Shown piece after piece: positions 1-6,203 of a stretch of 9,001 bases of DNA. The translations under genes were made by a program, and so were the position numbers. Within the stretch, counting starts at the first letter, position 1, and every line of letters starts with the position of its first letter. The notes below the pieces were generated by a model, which saw only the letters and a program-made list of their open reading frames with translations, searched no databases and had not been told where the DNA came from. The stretch is taken from NCBI GenBank assembly GCA_042577505.1, contig JBHPEA010000042.1:1-9001 (forward strand). The letters are read 5' to 3'. The stretch comes from JACQSR01 sp042577505. GTDB taxonomy: Archaea > Nanobdellota > Nanobdellia > Woesearchaeales > JACQSR01.

Positions 1-2161
1 CTGTATCCTTAATCCAATATAATCTGAATGAATTTCTTGGTAAATTATTAACATCAGTAAATGCAAAAACATTTTCATAATGGGTTTCTGATGTAATAGT
101 AATTCGCTTCCGATTGTTTCCGAGGTCTTTCTCAATCGCTTCAGGAGGGGGGGTCTCATAAGTAATTTCAAGATCTTGAACGTGATCTTCAATGATCAAC
201 TCTGGTTCGGGTTTGATTTCATCCACTGTTGCAAAGCCTGTAATACCAATAATCCATTCCATTAAGCTTTCGAACCATGATGGTTGAGAAACACTTTTTG
301 TTGCATAAGTTGTAAGTCTGTTAGCCTCGCTTCCAAGATCAACAATCTCTTTGTTAATGTCCTTAACTTTATCCTTCTCTAAAACTACTCCCCTTTTCTT
401 CAAATTCAGAATTTTTATTCTATCATTAATATTTTTAAGTTTGGTTTCTGTTTCATATTCATTTAATGTCTTTTCAACTCCTTTTTCAATTATTCTTAAG
501 GAGTTTTCATCAATTTTATCTTTGAAATTTCCAATTGTTTCCGTAACTGTAATATTAGTTGCAGCTTCCGTCAATGGTATCTTCAAATTGTGAGTTGATT
601 CATTTAATGATATCTTCTTTATCCAAGTAACTGGTTTTCCAATAATCGCTTGCCCTTGAATTGATTCTTCGCTAATTTCTACTTCTTTAACTATTTCCGT
701 GACTACTACTTTTATAGTATTGGAAACACCAACTGACTCAGTATCGTTTGCAATGAAGAAGATATAATCTGTACCAATGAAGTCCTCAATATGTGATATT
801 GTTGCTAAGTTACCGTCAATATCAATTAAGATATTCTCTCCAGTTGAGTAATAGAATGATAATTGGTCATTATCGTCATCATATGCATAATCTGATAAGT
901 CAATTGTCTTTGATGTTCCATATTCTAATGTGATATCTGGGATATTGATAAACTCGGGAAGGTGGTTTACAGTTTTCTGTGTTTTTGAGTATGATATGTT
1001 GTTAATGGTTAATTTTGCATCATTAACTAGAATTTCCAGTCTATACCTCGATCCATCTAATGATGGGAGGTTACATGTGTCAATACATTCGTTGGAGAAT
1101 GAGATTGTATCTTGGGTAAACGAAGCTAAGATATTTATCCAATCTGAGTAAAAGACTTCAGAATGGGGATTTTCTGGATCAACCGAGTAATCTACATATA
1201 ATATTTGAGCACTTATTATGTTATTTGTAGTTGAATCATACTTACCGTAGTTTAAGTAGAAGTCATTATCCCAATTTTCGTTTGTAGGTGCTAAATCGAT
1301 GAAATTACAGCACATTTCATTGCCGTTACAAATCTCTGTTGAGGTTAATTCTTCTTGAGAGAAGATTTTCCATCTGGTGCAAAGATTTTCTTCTTTTATT
1401 TCAATGTCTGTGTTGAAATTGTCTATAGATATATCGATTATTCCCTCCTGTGGTTCTTGACCATCATTCTCAGGATCGAATTTTGGATCATTTCCATATA
1501 TTAAATTGAAATTTATATCTGAAGAGTTTTCAACTTTTGTAACATCGTCGATATCAGGAGGGATTCTTATTAAATTTGCACTATCAAGGATCGTATAAGA
1601 TTCTCCTTGGTATTTTAGAATTACTTTTACTTCTCCGGTTCCCTCAATTTCTCCTCCTAGATAAAGAGATTCAAGTGGACCTTCTTCTGAGGGTGTCCAA
1701 GTGAATGAATCGTCTTGAGAGTAGATTAAATTTATGTTTTCATCGAAATCAACGATCTTTGTGACTGTAACTAAACCAGTTAATTTGGGCCCAAATAATA
1801 TTGTAAATCCGATTATTGAAATGAATGTAATTAAAATAATTGGGATCAAAGGGAATTGTTTTTTCGAATGTTCTTCAATTAATAATTCAGCTTCATTTGG
1901 AGTATAACCCCATTTTAACAGATCATTTTTAATTGATCTTTTTCGAGATCCTTGTGACATACTTTCAATCACATATGAATCGATTAATTCCTTTGAATGA
2001 GTTTTTGGAGTAATTCTAGTAGAGTAATATGCGAGAAGTTCTGTTACTTCAGAATCTGTGTAGCCCCAGTTTAATAAGTCTCGCTTAATTTCTGAGTCGG
2101 GAATGCCCACTGAAAGGCTTCCTGTTACATATTTTTGTATTAATTTTCTCGATTTCTTCAT
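1..2161 (-). CDS. Membrane-anchored multidomain surface protein, 3' end missing (runs off left edge)
   Basis: The frame stays open from an ATG at 2161-2159 to the window edge: 720 codons with no stop. Residues 7-46 and 59-98 are two copies of a ~40-residue cytoplasmic motif (both contain a DLL-x-WGYT core). One hydrophobic helix follows at about 103-124, so the rest should be outside the cell. Ectodomain in order: a beta-rich segment (~128-200); a six-cysteine segment (Cys261, 278, 284, 285, 359, 363), likely disulfide-bonded; a cadherin/Ig-like domain (~400-490) with a DDDND acidic loop; a segment containing GKPVTW (~500-545); a charged helical, probably coiled-coil stretch (~545-620); then an ITGFATV motif (640-646) and a further beta-rich part. 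I recognise several of these segments as recurrent in Woesearchaeota-like surface proteins, but cannot assign a function. Adhesin or S-layer-associated roles are possible. No Shine-Dalgarno is visible; the start overlaps the upstream stop as ATGA, suggesting coupled translation. Confidence 0.85.
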   Translation of the reverse strand, partial: MKKSRKLIQKYVTGSLSVGIPDSEIKRDLLNWGYTDSEVTELLAYYSTRITPKTHSKELIDSYVIESMSQGSRKRSIKNDLLKWGYTPNEAELLIEEHSKKQFPLIPIILITFISIIGFTILFGPKLTGLVTVTKIVDFDENINLIYSQDDSFTWTPSEEGPLESLYLGGEIEGTGEVKVILKYQGESYTILDSANLIRIPPDIDDVTKVENSSDINFNLIYGNDPKFDPENDGQEPQEGIIDISIDNFNTDIEIKEENLCTRWKIFSQEELTSTEICNGNEMCCNFIDLAPTNENWDNDFYLNYGKYDSTTNNIISAQILYVDYSVDPENPHSEVFYSDWINILASFTQDTISFSNECIDTCNLPSLDGSRYRLEILVNDAKLTINNISYSKTQKTVNHLPEFINIPDITLEYGTSKTIDLSDYAYDDDNDQLSFYYSTGENILIDIDGNLATISHIEDFIGTDYIFFIANDTESVGVSNTIKVVVTEIVKEVEISEESIQGQAIIGKPVTWIKKISLNESTHNLKIPLTEAATNITVTETIGNFKDKIDENSLRIIEKGVEKTLNEYETETKLKNINDRIKILNLKKRGVVLEKDKVKDINKEIVDLGSEANRLTTYATKSVSQPSWFESLMEWIIGITGFATVDEIKPEPELIIEDHVQDLEITYETPPPEAIEKDLGNNRKRITITSETHYENVFAFTDVNNLPRNSFRLYWIKDT

Positions 2162-2688
2162 TTTTTATTTGATCTTGATAAGCATGTCCAAATTGTCCTG
2201 TCGTCTCTGTTTAGAGCGATAGCTATTTCGTGGAGTTTCATATTGTGGTCAAATTTCAGATACCTAACTACTGATTCAAGGGTACCGAATTTTCTATTTT
2301 GAAAAACGTAAATAGGAATGTGGATTGAGGAATAGTCTGCAACGAATTTGTCTTTGAACTTTTTCTTGGATTTATTGTAGCTTGCCCAAATAGTCCTTGG
2401 ATCTCTATATAGAAGGGTAGCGATTTGAGAGAATGTGAGGTTGATATTTTCGTGGAGGTACTTGGTTATGGATTCAAGAATTCCAAGAGGCCTCATAGAA
2501 AGAATAGAAAGGGGGATGAAAAGTGTTTCTGATTTCTTACTGGATTTTAGCAATTCGATAAGGTGTTCTTCTGGAATATTATATTGAGATTTTAATTGAG
2601 AAAAAAGACTGTCTAAAGATGAGAGACTTTCATGGAGAGATCTAGCTCTCTCAGTACGCCCCCCTTTTATTTGTTCCAAATTACTCAT
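2158..2688 (-). CDS. Tandem helix-turn-helix DNA-binding protein (putative regulator)
   Basis: This 176-aa protein has a helical N-terminal part (~1-55) and two homologous ~54-residue units at 57-110 and 123-176. By hand alignment they share about 22 identical positions, including IP near the start, G-x-LES, IA and RTIW. Each ends in a pattern typical of a helix-turn-helix (for example FSQIA ... RDPRTIW and LHEIA ... RDDRTIW), followed by a basic tail. Two DNA-recognition units in one chain could mimic a dimer and read a palindrome, fitting the four inverted repeats just upstream. The ATG at 2688 is fixed by an in-frame TAG two codons before it. No good Shine-Dalgarno lies close by; an AGAGG sits about 21 nt away near the predicted transcript start. 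The stop overlaps the surface-protein start (ATGA), so the two are very likely co-expressed. A DNA-binding role is inferred from fold pattern; the target is unknown. Confidence 0.8.
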   Translation of the reverse strand: MSNLEQIKGGRTERARSLHESLSSLDSLFSQLKSQYNIPEEHLIELLKSSKKSETLFIPLSILSMRPLGILESITKYLHENINLTFSQIATLLYRDPRTIWASYNKSKKKFKDKFVADYSSIHIPIYVFQNRKFGTLESVVRYLKFDHNMKLHEIAIALNRDDRTIWTCLSRSNKK

Positions 2689-2714
2689 AATCTAATGAGA
2701 TCCACACAACCTCT

Positions 2715-2739
2715 TTTTAACTGACTCCGTAAGTTAAAA
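2715..2739. promoter_or_regulatory. Inverted repeat 1 (operator-like), between TATA box and start of HTH gene
   Basis: The left arm TTTTAACTGAC and right arm GTAAGTTAAAA flank the centre TCC. Ten of 11 positions pair; the single mismatch is 2723/2731. The site lies between the minus-strand TATA box and the predicted transcription start at ~2715 and touches the TATA box, so a bound protein would block RNA polymerase. The core (CTGAC-N3-GTAAG) is one base from the consensus shared by the other three repeats. The operator role is inferred. Confidence 0.6.
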
Positions 2740-2747
2740 TATAAAAA
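2736..2747 (-). promoter_or_regulatory. TATA box for HTH/surface-protein operon
   Basis: The minus strand reads TTTTTATATTTT here, a good archaeal TATA box centred near 2742. About 26 bp downstream places the transcription start near 2715, giving a leader of roughly 27 nt before the ATG at 2688. Inverted repeats 1 and 2 sit immediately on either side. Confidence 0.6.
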
Positions 2748-2753
2748 GCTTTC

Positions 2754-2768
2754 TCTTACTAAGTAAGA
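2754..2768. promoter_or_regulatory. Inverted repeat 2 (operator-like), upstream of TATA box of HTH gene
   Basis: TCTTAC and GTAAGA flank the centre TAA in a perfect 6-bp dyad. It lies just upstream of the HTH gene's TATA box, next to where the BRE/TFB contact would be, and is 34 bp centre-to-centre from repeat 1. Confidence 0.6.
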
Positions 2769-2819
2769 AGGTTTATTCTTCCAATTTGGATTTTTTCCTA
2801 CATGATGAGAACATAGATT

Positions 2820-2836
2820 TACCTACAGGGTAGGTA
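2820..2836. promoter_or_regulatory. Inverted repeat 3 (operator-like), mid-intergenic
   Basis: TACCTAC and GTAGGTA flank the centre AGG in a perfect 7-bp dyad. It is the same architecture as its neighbours with a C/T (G/A) change in each arm, symmetrically on both sides. That symmetry argues for selection on a dyad rather than chance. Its centre is 67 bp from repeat 2 and 51 bp from repeat 4. Confidence 0.55.
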
Positions 2837-2869
2837 TCTTTTATTAAAAATTCGCTTAATGATGTTTTT

Positions 2870-2888
2870 CTACTTACATAGTAAGTAG
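2870..2888. promoter_or_regulatory. Inverted repeat 4 (operator-like), upstream of helicase promoter
   Basis: CTACTTAC and GTAAGTAG flank the centre ATA in a perfect 8-bp dyad, the longest uninterrupted match of the four. It ends about 25 bp before the plus-strand TATA box of the helicase gene, a position compatible with activation or with shared control of the divergent pair. Confidence 0.6.
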
Positions 2889-2913
2889 TTTATCCGAAAA
2901 TGTTAGGGGAAGG

Positions 2914-2921
2914 TATAAAAA
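2914..2921 (+). promoter_or_regulatory. TATA box for helicase gene; leaderless start predicted
   Basis: TATAAAAA follows a purine-rich GGGGAAGG stretch that could serve as a BRE. The TATA centre is about 25 bp before the ATG at 2943, so transcription should begin at or within a few bases of the start codon. The absence of any Shine-Dalgarno before the ATG agrees with a leaderless mRNA. Confidence 0.65.
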
Positions 2922-2942
2922 GAGGCATGTTATGCTATTTTT

Positions 2943-4811
2943 ATGACAGATTTATTCCCTTACAGTAAAATTAGAGATCAACAATCTGATATGATGGAAG
3001 AGATTGGGAAATGTGTTGAGAATAAGAAAAATTTACTTTTTCATGCTCCAACAGGGGTTGGCAAAACTATCGCTGCTTTAGCCCCTTGTTTATCTTATGC
3101 ATTGAAGAATAAAAAAACGGTATTTTTTCTAACAGCTAGACAGACTCAGCATAATATCGCTATTGAGACTATTAGAGATATCAATAAAGAATCTAATCAG
3201 AAAATTTGTTGCGTTGATATGATAGCAAAAAACAACATGTGTTTGCAACCCCAAGTTGATTCTTTGAATGCAGGTGAGTTTAGAGAATTCTGTAGGCATT
3301 TGGTGGAAGATAAATCTTGTGAGTTCTATACAAATGCTCGGGAGAAAGGGAAAGCTAGTGTAAAAGCCCATAATGTAATTTCAAAATTAGTTGGTGAGGG
3401 AGCTGTTCAAATAGGTGATGTAATAAGTTTATGTAAAAATGAAGGGTTGTGTCCGTATGAAGTTAGTATGATGGTGGGGGAGAAAGCAAATGTCGTTATT
3501 GCTGATTATTTCTATATGTTTAATCCATCCATTCGTAGAATATTTTTACAGAAAACAAAGAAGGAATTGAATGATTGTATCGTTATAGTTGATGAGGGTC
3601 ATAATCTTGGTCGAAGGTGTCGTGATTTAATGTCCTTTAAGCTGACTAATTTTGTTGTGGACAGAGCTGTATCTGAAGCGGAGAAGTATAGTTATAATGT
3701 TAAGGAACGTCTAGAGAAGTTGAGAGGTGTTATGGATAAGTTATATCTAAGAGTTGATGAGAATGCTCAGGAAGTTGTTATTGGGAAAAATGATTTTATC
3801 AATGAAGTTTCAAAAATTTGTGATTATGATCAGTTTAGTACGGAACTTGTTCAGATTGGTGATGATGTAAGAGAAGAGCAAAGATTTAGTTTTATTGGAA
3901 GCATTGGAAGTTTCTTAGATAATTGGAAGGGAGCGGATGAAGGATTTACTAGGATTTATTCTGGAATTGAAACGAGTAAGGGATTGATGTATTCACTTTT
4001 GTACAGATCGTTGGATCCTGCTTCTGTCACAAGGGATGTTTTTGATAATGTTCATTCATCGATAATAATGTCTGGAACGCTTACCCCTACAGCTTTTTAC
4101 AAGGATCTTCTTGGATTTAGTGAAGTGGTGGAGAAAGAGTACAAGAGCCCGTTTCCGACTAAGAATCGTCTAAATTTGATTATTCCTGAGACTACAACTA
4201 AGTTTACTCGAAGAAGTGATGAAGAGTTTAGGAATATTGCTCATATTTGTGCGAAGATTATTGGGAGAGTACCAGGAAATACAGCAATTTTCTTTCCGAG
4301 TTATCAGATAAGAGAAAATGTTTATCAATTTCTAAGCAAGGTGTGTGTAAAACCTTTGATAAAAGAGATACAAGGAGCAAGTAAAGAGATTAAGGAAGAG
4401 GTGTTGGAGAAATTTAAGAGTTATAAGGATAAAGGTGCTGTGTTAATGGGCGTTTCAATGGGTAGTTTTGGAGAAGGGATTGATTTGCCTGGAGATTATT
4501 TGAAATGTGTCATTGTTGTTGGATTGCCTCTTGAGAGGCCAGATTTAGAAACAAAAGAGTGTATAAGATATTATGAAGAAAAGTATGGAAAGGGTTGGGA
4601 TTATGGTTATATTTTTCCAGCAATAACTAAATGTATGCAAAACGCTGGAAGGTGTATAAGAAGTGAGACTGATAAAGGTGTTGTGATATTTTTAGATGAG
4701 AGATATGCATGGGAGAATTATCTAAGATGCTTCCCAAAAGGATGGGATATGCAAATTACTGGACTTTATGAGAAAAGAGTAGGGGATTTTTTTAATGGGG
4801 AAGGAAATTAG
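2943..4811 (+). CDS. XPD/Rad3-like Fe-S DNA helicase (superfamily 2, 5'-3')
   Basis: This 622-aa ATP-dependent helicase belongs to the XPD/Rad3/DinG group, whose members unwind DNA 5'-3' in repair or replication restart. The Walker A motif is HAPTGVGKT (34-42). Motif II reads DEGH (217-220) instead of the usual DEAH. Four cysteines between the Walker motifs, C100, C117, C126 and C170 (the last in LCPYE), are the likely 4Fe-4S ligands. An MSGTL segment (376-380), motif V GSFGEGIDLPG (507-517) and motif VI QNAGRCIRS (566-574) complete helicase domain 2. The length suits archaeal XPD. The ATG at 2943 is supported by the leaderless promoter and by MTDLFPYSKIRDQQ at the N terminus, the usual Q-motif-like opening. 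Family membership is secure; whether it is the true XPD orthologue or a paralogue is not. It is divergent from the HTH gene and shares the dyad-rich control region with it. Confidence 0.92.
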   Translation: MTDLFPYSKIRDQQSDMMEEIGKCVENKKNLLFHAPTGVGKTIAALAPCLSYALKNKKTVFFLTARQTQHNIAIETIRDINKESNQKICCVDMIAKNNMCLQPQVDSLNAGEFREFCRHLVEDKSCEFYTNAREKGKASVKAHNVISKLVGEGAVQIGDVISLCKNEGLCPYEVSMMVGEKANVVIADYFYMFNPSIRRIFLQKTKKELNDCIVIVDEGHNLGRRCRDLMSFKLTNFVVDRAVSEAEKYSYNVKERLEKLRGVMDKLYLRVDENAQEVVIGKNDFINEVSKICDYDQFSTELVQIGDDVREEQRFSFIGSIGSFLDNWKGADEGFTRIYSGIETSKGLMYSLLYRSLDPASVTRDVFDNVHSSIIMSGTLTPTAFYKDLLGFSEVVEKEYKSPFPTKNRLNLIIPETTTKFTRRSDEEFRNIAHICAKIIGRVPGNTAIFFPSYQIRENVYQFLSKVCVKPLIKEIQGASKEIKEEVLEKFKSYKDKGAVLMGVSMGSFGEGIDLPGDYLKCVIVVGLPLERPDLETKECIRYYEEKYGKGWDYGYIFPAITKCMQNAGRCIRSETDKGVVIFLDERYAWENYLRCFPKGWDMQITGLYEKRVGDFFNGEGN

Positions 4812-4815
4812 AATT

Positions 4816-5232
4816 TTAAAATAAATAGATTATCACTGATGTAAGAATTCCAATAACTACTCCTACGAATACTTCTTTTGGTGTATGTCCTAATGAATAA
4901 TGTACCTTCGGTACTTTTAATTTTGATTTTTTGATAATATCATTTAGAATTTTACCTTCTTCCCCAACAGATCTTCTAACACCCATAGCATCCCTTATTA
5001 CGATTAACATTAAGACTATTGATATGAAAAAAGAAGAACTTAATCCTTCAGTAAGAAAAATAATTAATGAAAGTGAGGTGACCACACTGGAATGTGCACT
5101 TGGCATTCCTCCAGTTACGAAAAAATCTTTCCAGTAGAACTGTTGTTTATGTTTGAATACCAGTATTGAAATTTTTATTAATTGGGTAAGCCCTGCTGAA
5201 ATGATGATTGCTAGTAGTATTTTGTTTATCAT
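4816..5232 (-). CDS. YuiD/DUF212 family divergent PAP2-like membrane protein
   Basis: This 138-aa membrane protein carries the family hallmarks: GGMPSAHSS (41-49), DAMGVRRSVGEE (81-92) and LGHTPKEVFVG (114-124). Hydrophobic segments lie near 3-26, 48-60, 66-80 and 120-137. The family is distantly related to PAP2 (acid phosphatase/haloperoxidase) membrane phosphatases; PSAHS resembles the PAP2 SxxH signature, but the activity of this subgroup is, to my knowledge, not settled. It is slightly shorter than Bacillus YuiD. It is the last gene of the right-hand block, and its ATG overlaps the stop of the PHP gene as ATGA, with no Shine-Dalgarno of its own, so translational coupling is likely. Its stop is 4 bp from the convergent helicase stop. 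Lipid-phosphate hydrolysis is a reasonable guess given the neighbours, but is inference. Confidence 0.88.
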   Translation of the reverse strand: MINKILLAIIISAGLTQLIKISILVFKHKQQFYWKDFFVTGGMPSAHSSVVTSLSLIIFLTEGLSSSFFISIVLMLIVIRDAMGVRRSVGEEGKILNDIIKKSKLKVPKVHYSLGHTPKEVFVGVVIGILTSVIIYLF

Positions 5233-6188
5233 TTTGAATATTTGGTTAGGTGGGTTGTATGTTTATGTTTTTTTAAATCGCTTGTTTTGATGTGGTGGTG
5301 GTGTGATTTGTAGTAGTGGATAAAGTTGTGTTTTGTGATCAGTTTTTTTAAATAGTTCCATTCTAGTCTTCCCCAATCTTTCCATATTCTTCTCATGATT
5401 CTTGGCGGTGTTTTCTTTTCCTCTCTTGCTAATTTTTCAACTGTATGTATTGCATCAGATAAAATTTGTTCCTCATGACCAAGAACTATTGATCTTGATT
5501 TTTTAATTTCGTTTAAAAATTCTTCAACATTGGATGCCTTGCATAGAGTGAATGAAGTTCCTAACTCAGCAAGACAATGGCCATCAGATCCTCCTGTAAA
5601 AGGTTTAGATATTCTTTCACCCCAACTTATGGCTTTTTTATTCATGTCTCTTAAGCAACATCCATTTATTGCTTCAATTGCATTTATTTTCTTGATTGTT
5701 TTTTGATGAATTCGAAATCTCATAATTCCCATGAAACCAGGACCATAGGGATGTGGGGCTGTAATTAGGCAGTTGTATTTTGATGCTCTATCGACAAGGT
5801 CGTCATGGGTTAGACCAATAAACCAAGGATTTTTTCGTAGAGTTTTTGCAATTTCTTTATCAAAAAATTCTTTCATCTCTTTGGCGTTATAGAAATGTAA
5901 TAAAATATGGACACCAGTATGGCAGTTAATTTCCATACCTGGAACAAAAAAAACTTTTTTATTTATTTTAGCTGCTTTGATAGCTCCTCCGATGTGATTA
6001 TGATCTGTGATCGCTGTTCCAAAGGATCCTTTTTCACATTTCCTCAAAACAGCAGGAATCGAAGCTAGACCATCATAGCTGTATCTTGTGTGGTAATGCA
6101 TATCAACAGCTTGGTAACCTTCTTTTTTTAGAAGTGAGAATATTTCTCCCTTTAGAACATTAACATCTTTGAAATATACTTCACTCAC
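5229..6188 (-). CDS. PHP-domain metal-dependent phosphoesterase with His-rich tail
   Basis: This 319-aa PHP-fold protein has the metal-site residues in order: D29, H31 and H33 (DMHYHT), D62 and H63 (TDHN), E86 (GMEI), H146 (APHPYGP) and D202, H204 (GGSDGH). PHP proteins hydrolyse phosphate esters (histidinol phosphate, nucleotides, DNA ends) using a two- or three-metal centre; the substrate here is unknown. About 25 residues precede the domain. After ~235 comes a basic helical extension with PPRIMRR and aromatic residues, then a tail rich in histidine and lysine (HHHH at 296-299, KKHKH at 306-310). The start is GTG at 6188, chosen because a strong AAGAGGTG Shine-Dalgarno lies 7 nt before it. 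It is 14 nt downstream of the dehydrogenase gene and overlaps the DUF212 gene by 4 bp. It is paralogous in domain type to the gene at 8059-8751 but longer. Confidence 0.85.
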   Translation of the reverse strand: MSEVYFKDVNVLKGEIFSLLKKEGYQAVDMHYHTRYSYDGLASIPAVLRKCEKGSFGTAITDHNHIGGAIKAAKINKKVFFVPGMEINCHTGVHILLHFYNAKEMKEFFDKEIAKTLRKNPWFIGLTHDDLVDRASKYNCLITAPHPYGPGFMGIMRFRIHQKTIKKINAIEAINGCCLRDMNKKAISWGERISKPFTGGSDGHCLAELGTSFTLCKASNVEEFLNEIKKSRSIVLGHEEQILSDAIHTVEKLAREEKKTPPRIMRRIWKDWGRLEWNYLKKLITKHNFIHYYKSHHHHIKTSDLKKHKHTTHLTKYSK

Positions 6189-6195
6189 GTACTAC

Positions 6196-6203
6196 ACCTC
6201 TTT
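6196..6203 (-). promoter_or_regulatory. Strong Shine-Dalgarno fixing the GTG start of the PHP gene
   Basis: The minus strand reads AAGAGGTG, a near-complete match to the archaeal 16S 3' end, 7 nt before the GTG at 6188. It abuts the TAA of the dehydrogenase gene (6205-6203). It is the clearest ribosome-binding site in the window, and most other starts here lack one. Confidence 0.75.

Noticed and set aside
143..152. G-rich run on the plus strand as a possible structural or regulatory element
   Set aside because: It encodes the PPP stretch of the surface protein on the minus strand and is explained by coding sequence.
351..1151. Plus-strand open frames at 351-593 and 930-1151
   Set aside because: They lie antisense to the continuous 720-codon surface-protein frame, have no domain signal and no promoter or ribosome site.
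2754..2888. Inverted repeats as transcription terminators or small RNA hairpins
   Set aside because: They lie between divergent starts rather than after genes, have short arms with 3-nt centres, and show no consistent T-run; repeated operator sites explain them better.
2715..2888. The four dyads as a CRISPR array or iteron origin
   Set aside because: Units are short and palindromic with irregular spacing of 34, 67 and 51 bp and no uniform spacers. An origin role cannot be excluded but has no positive evidence such as a replication initiator gene.
3129..3371. Minus-strand open frame inside the helicase gene
   Set aside because: It is the shadow of a strongly supported XPD-like coding frame, with no recognisable motifs.
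4921..4932. T-rich stretch as terminator for the helicase transcript
   Set aside because: It is over 100 bp past the stop and inside the DUF212 coding frame; T-runs of this kind are common in this AT-rich window.
4931..5137. Plus-strand open frame opposite the DUF212 gene
   Set aside because: It is antisense to conserved DUF212 motifs and is a shadow frame.
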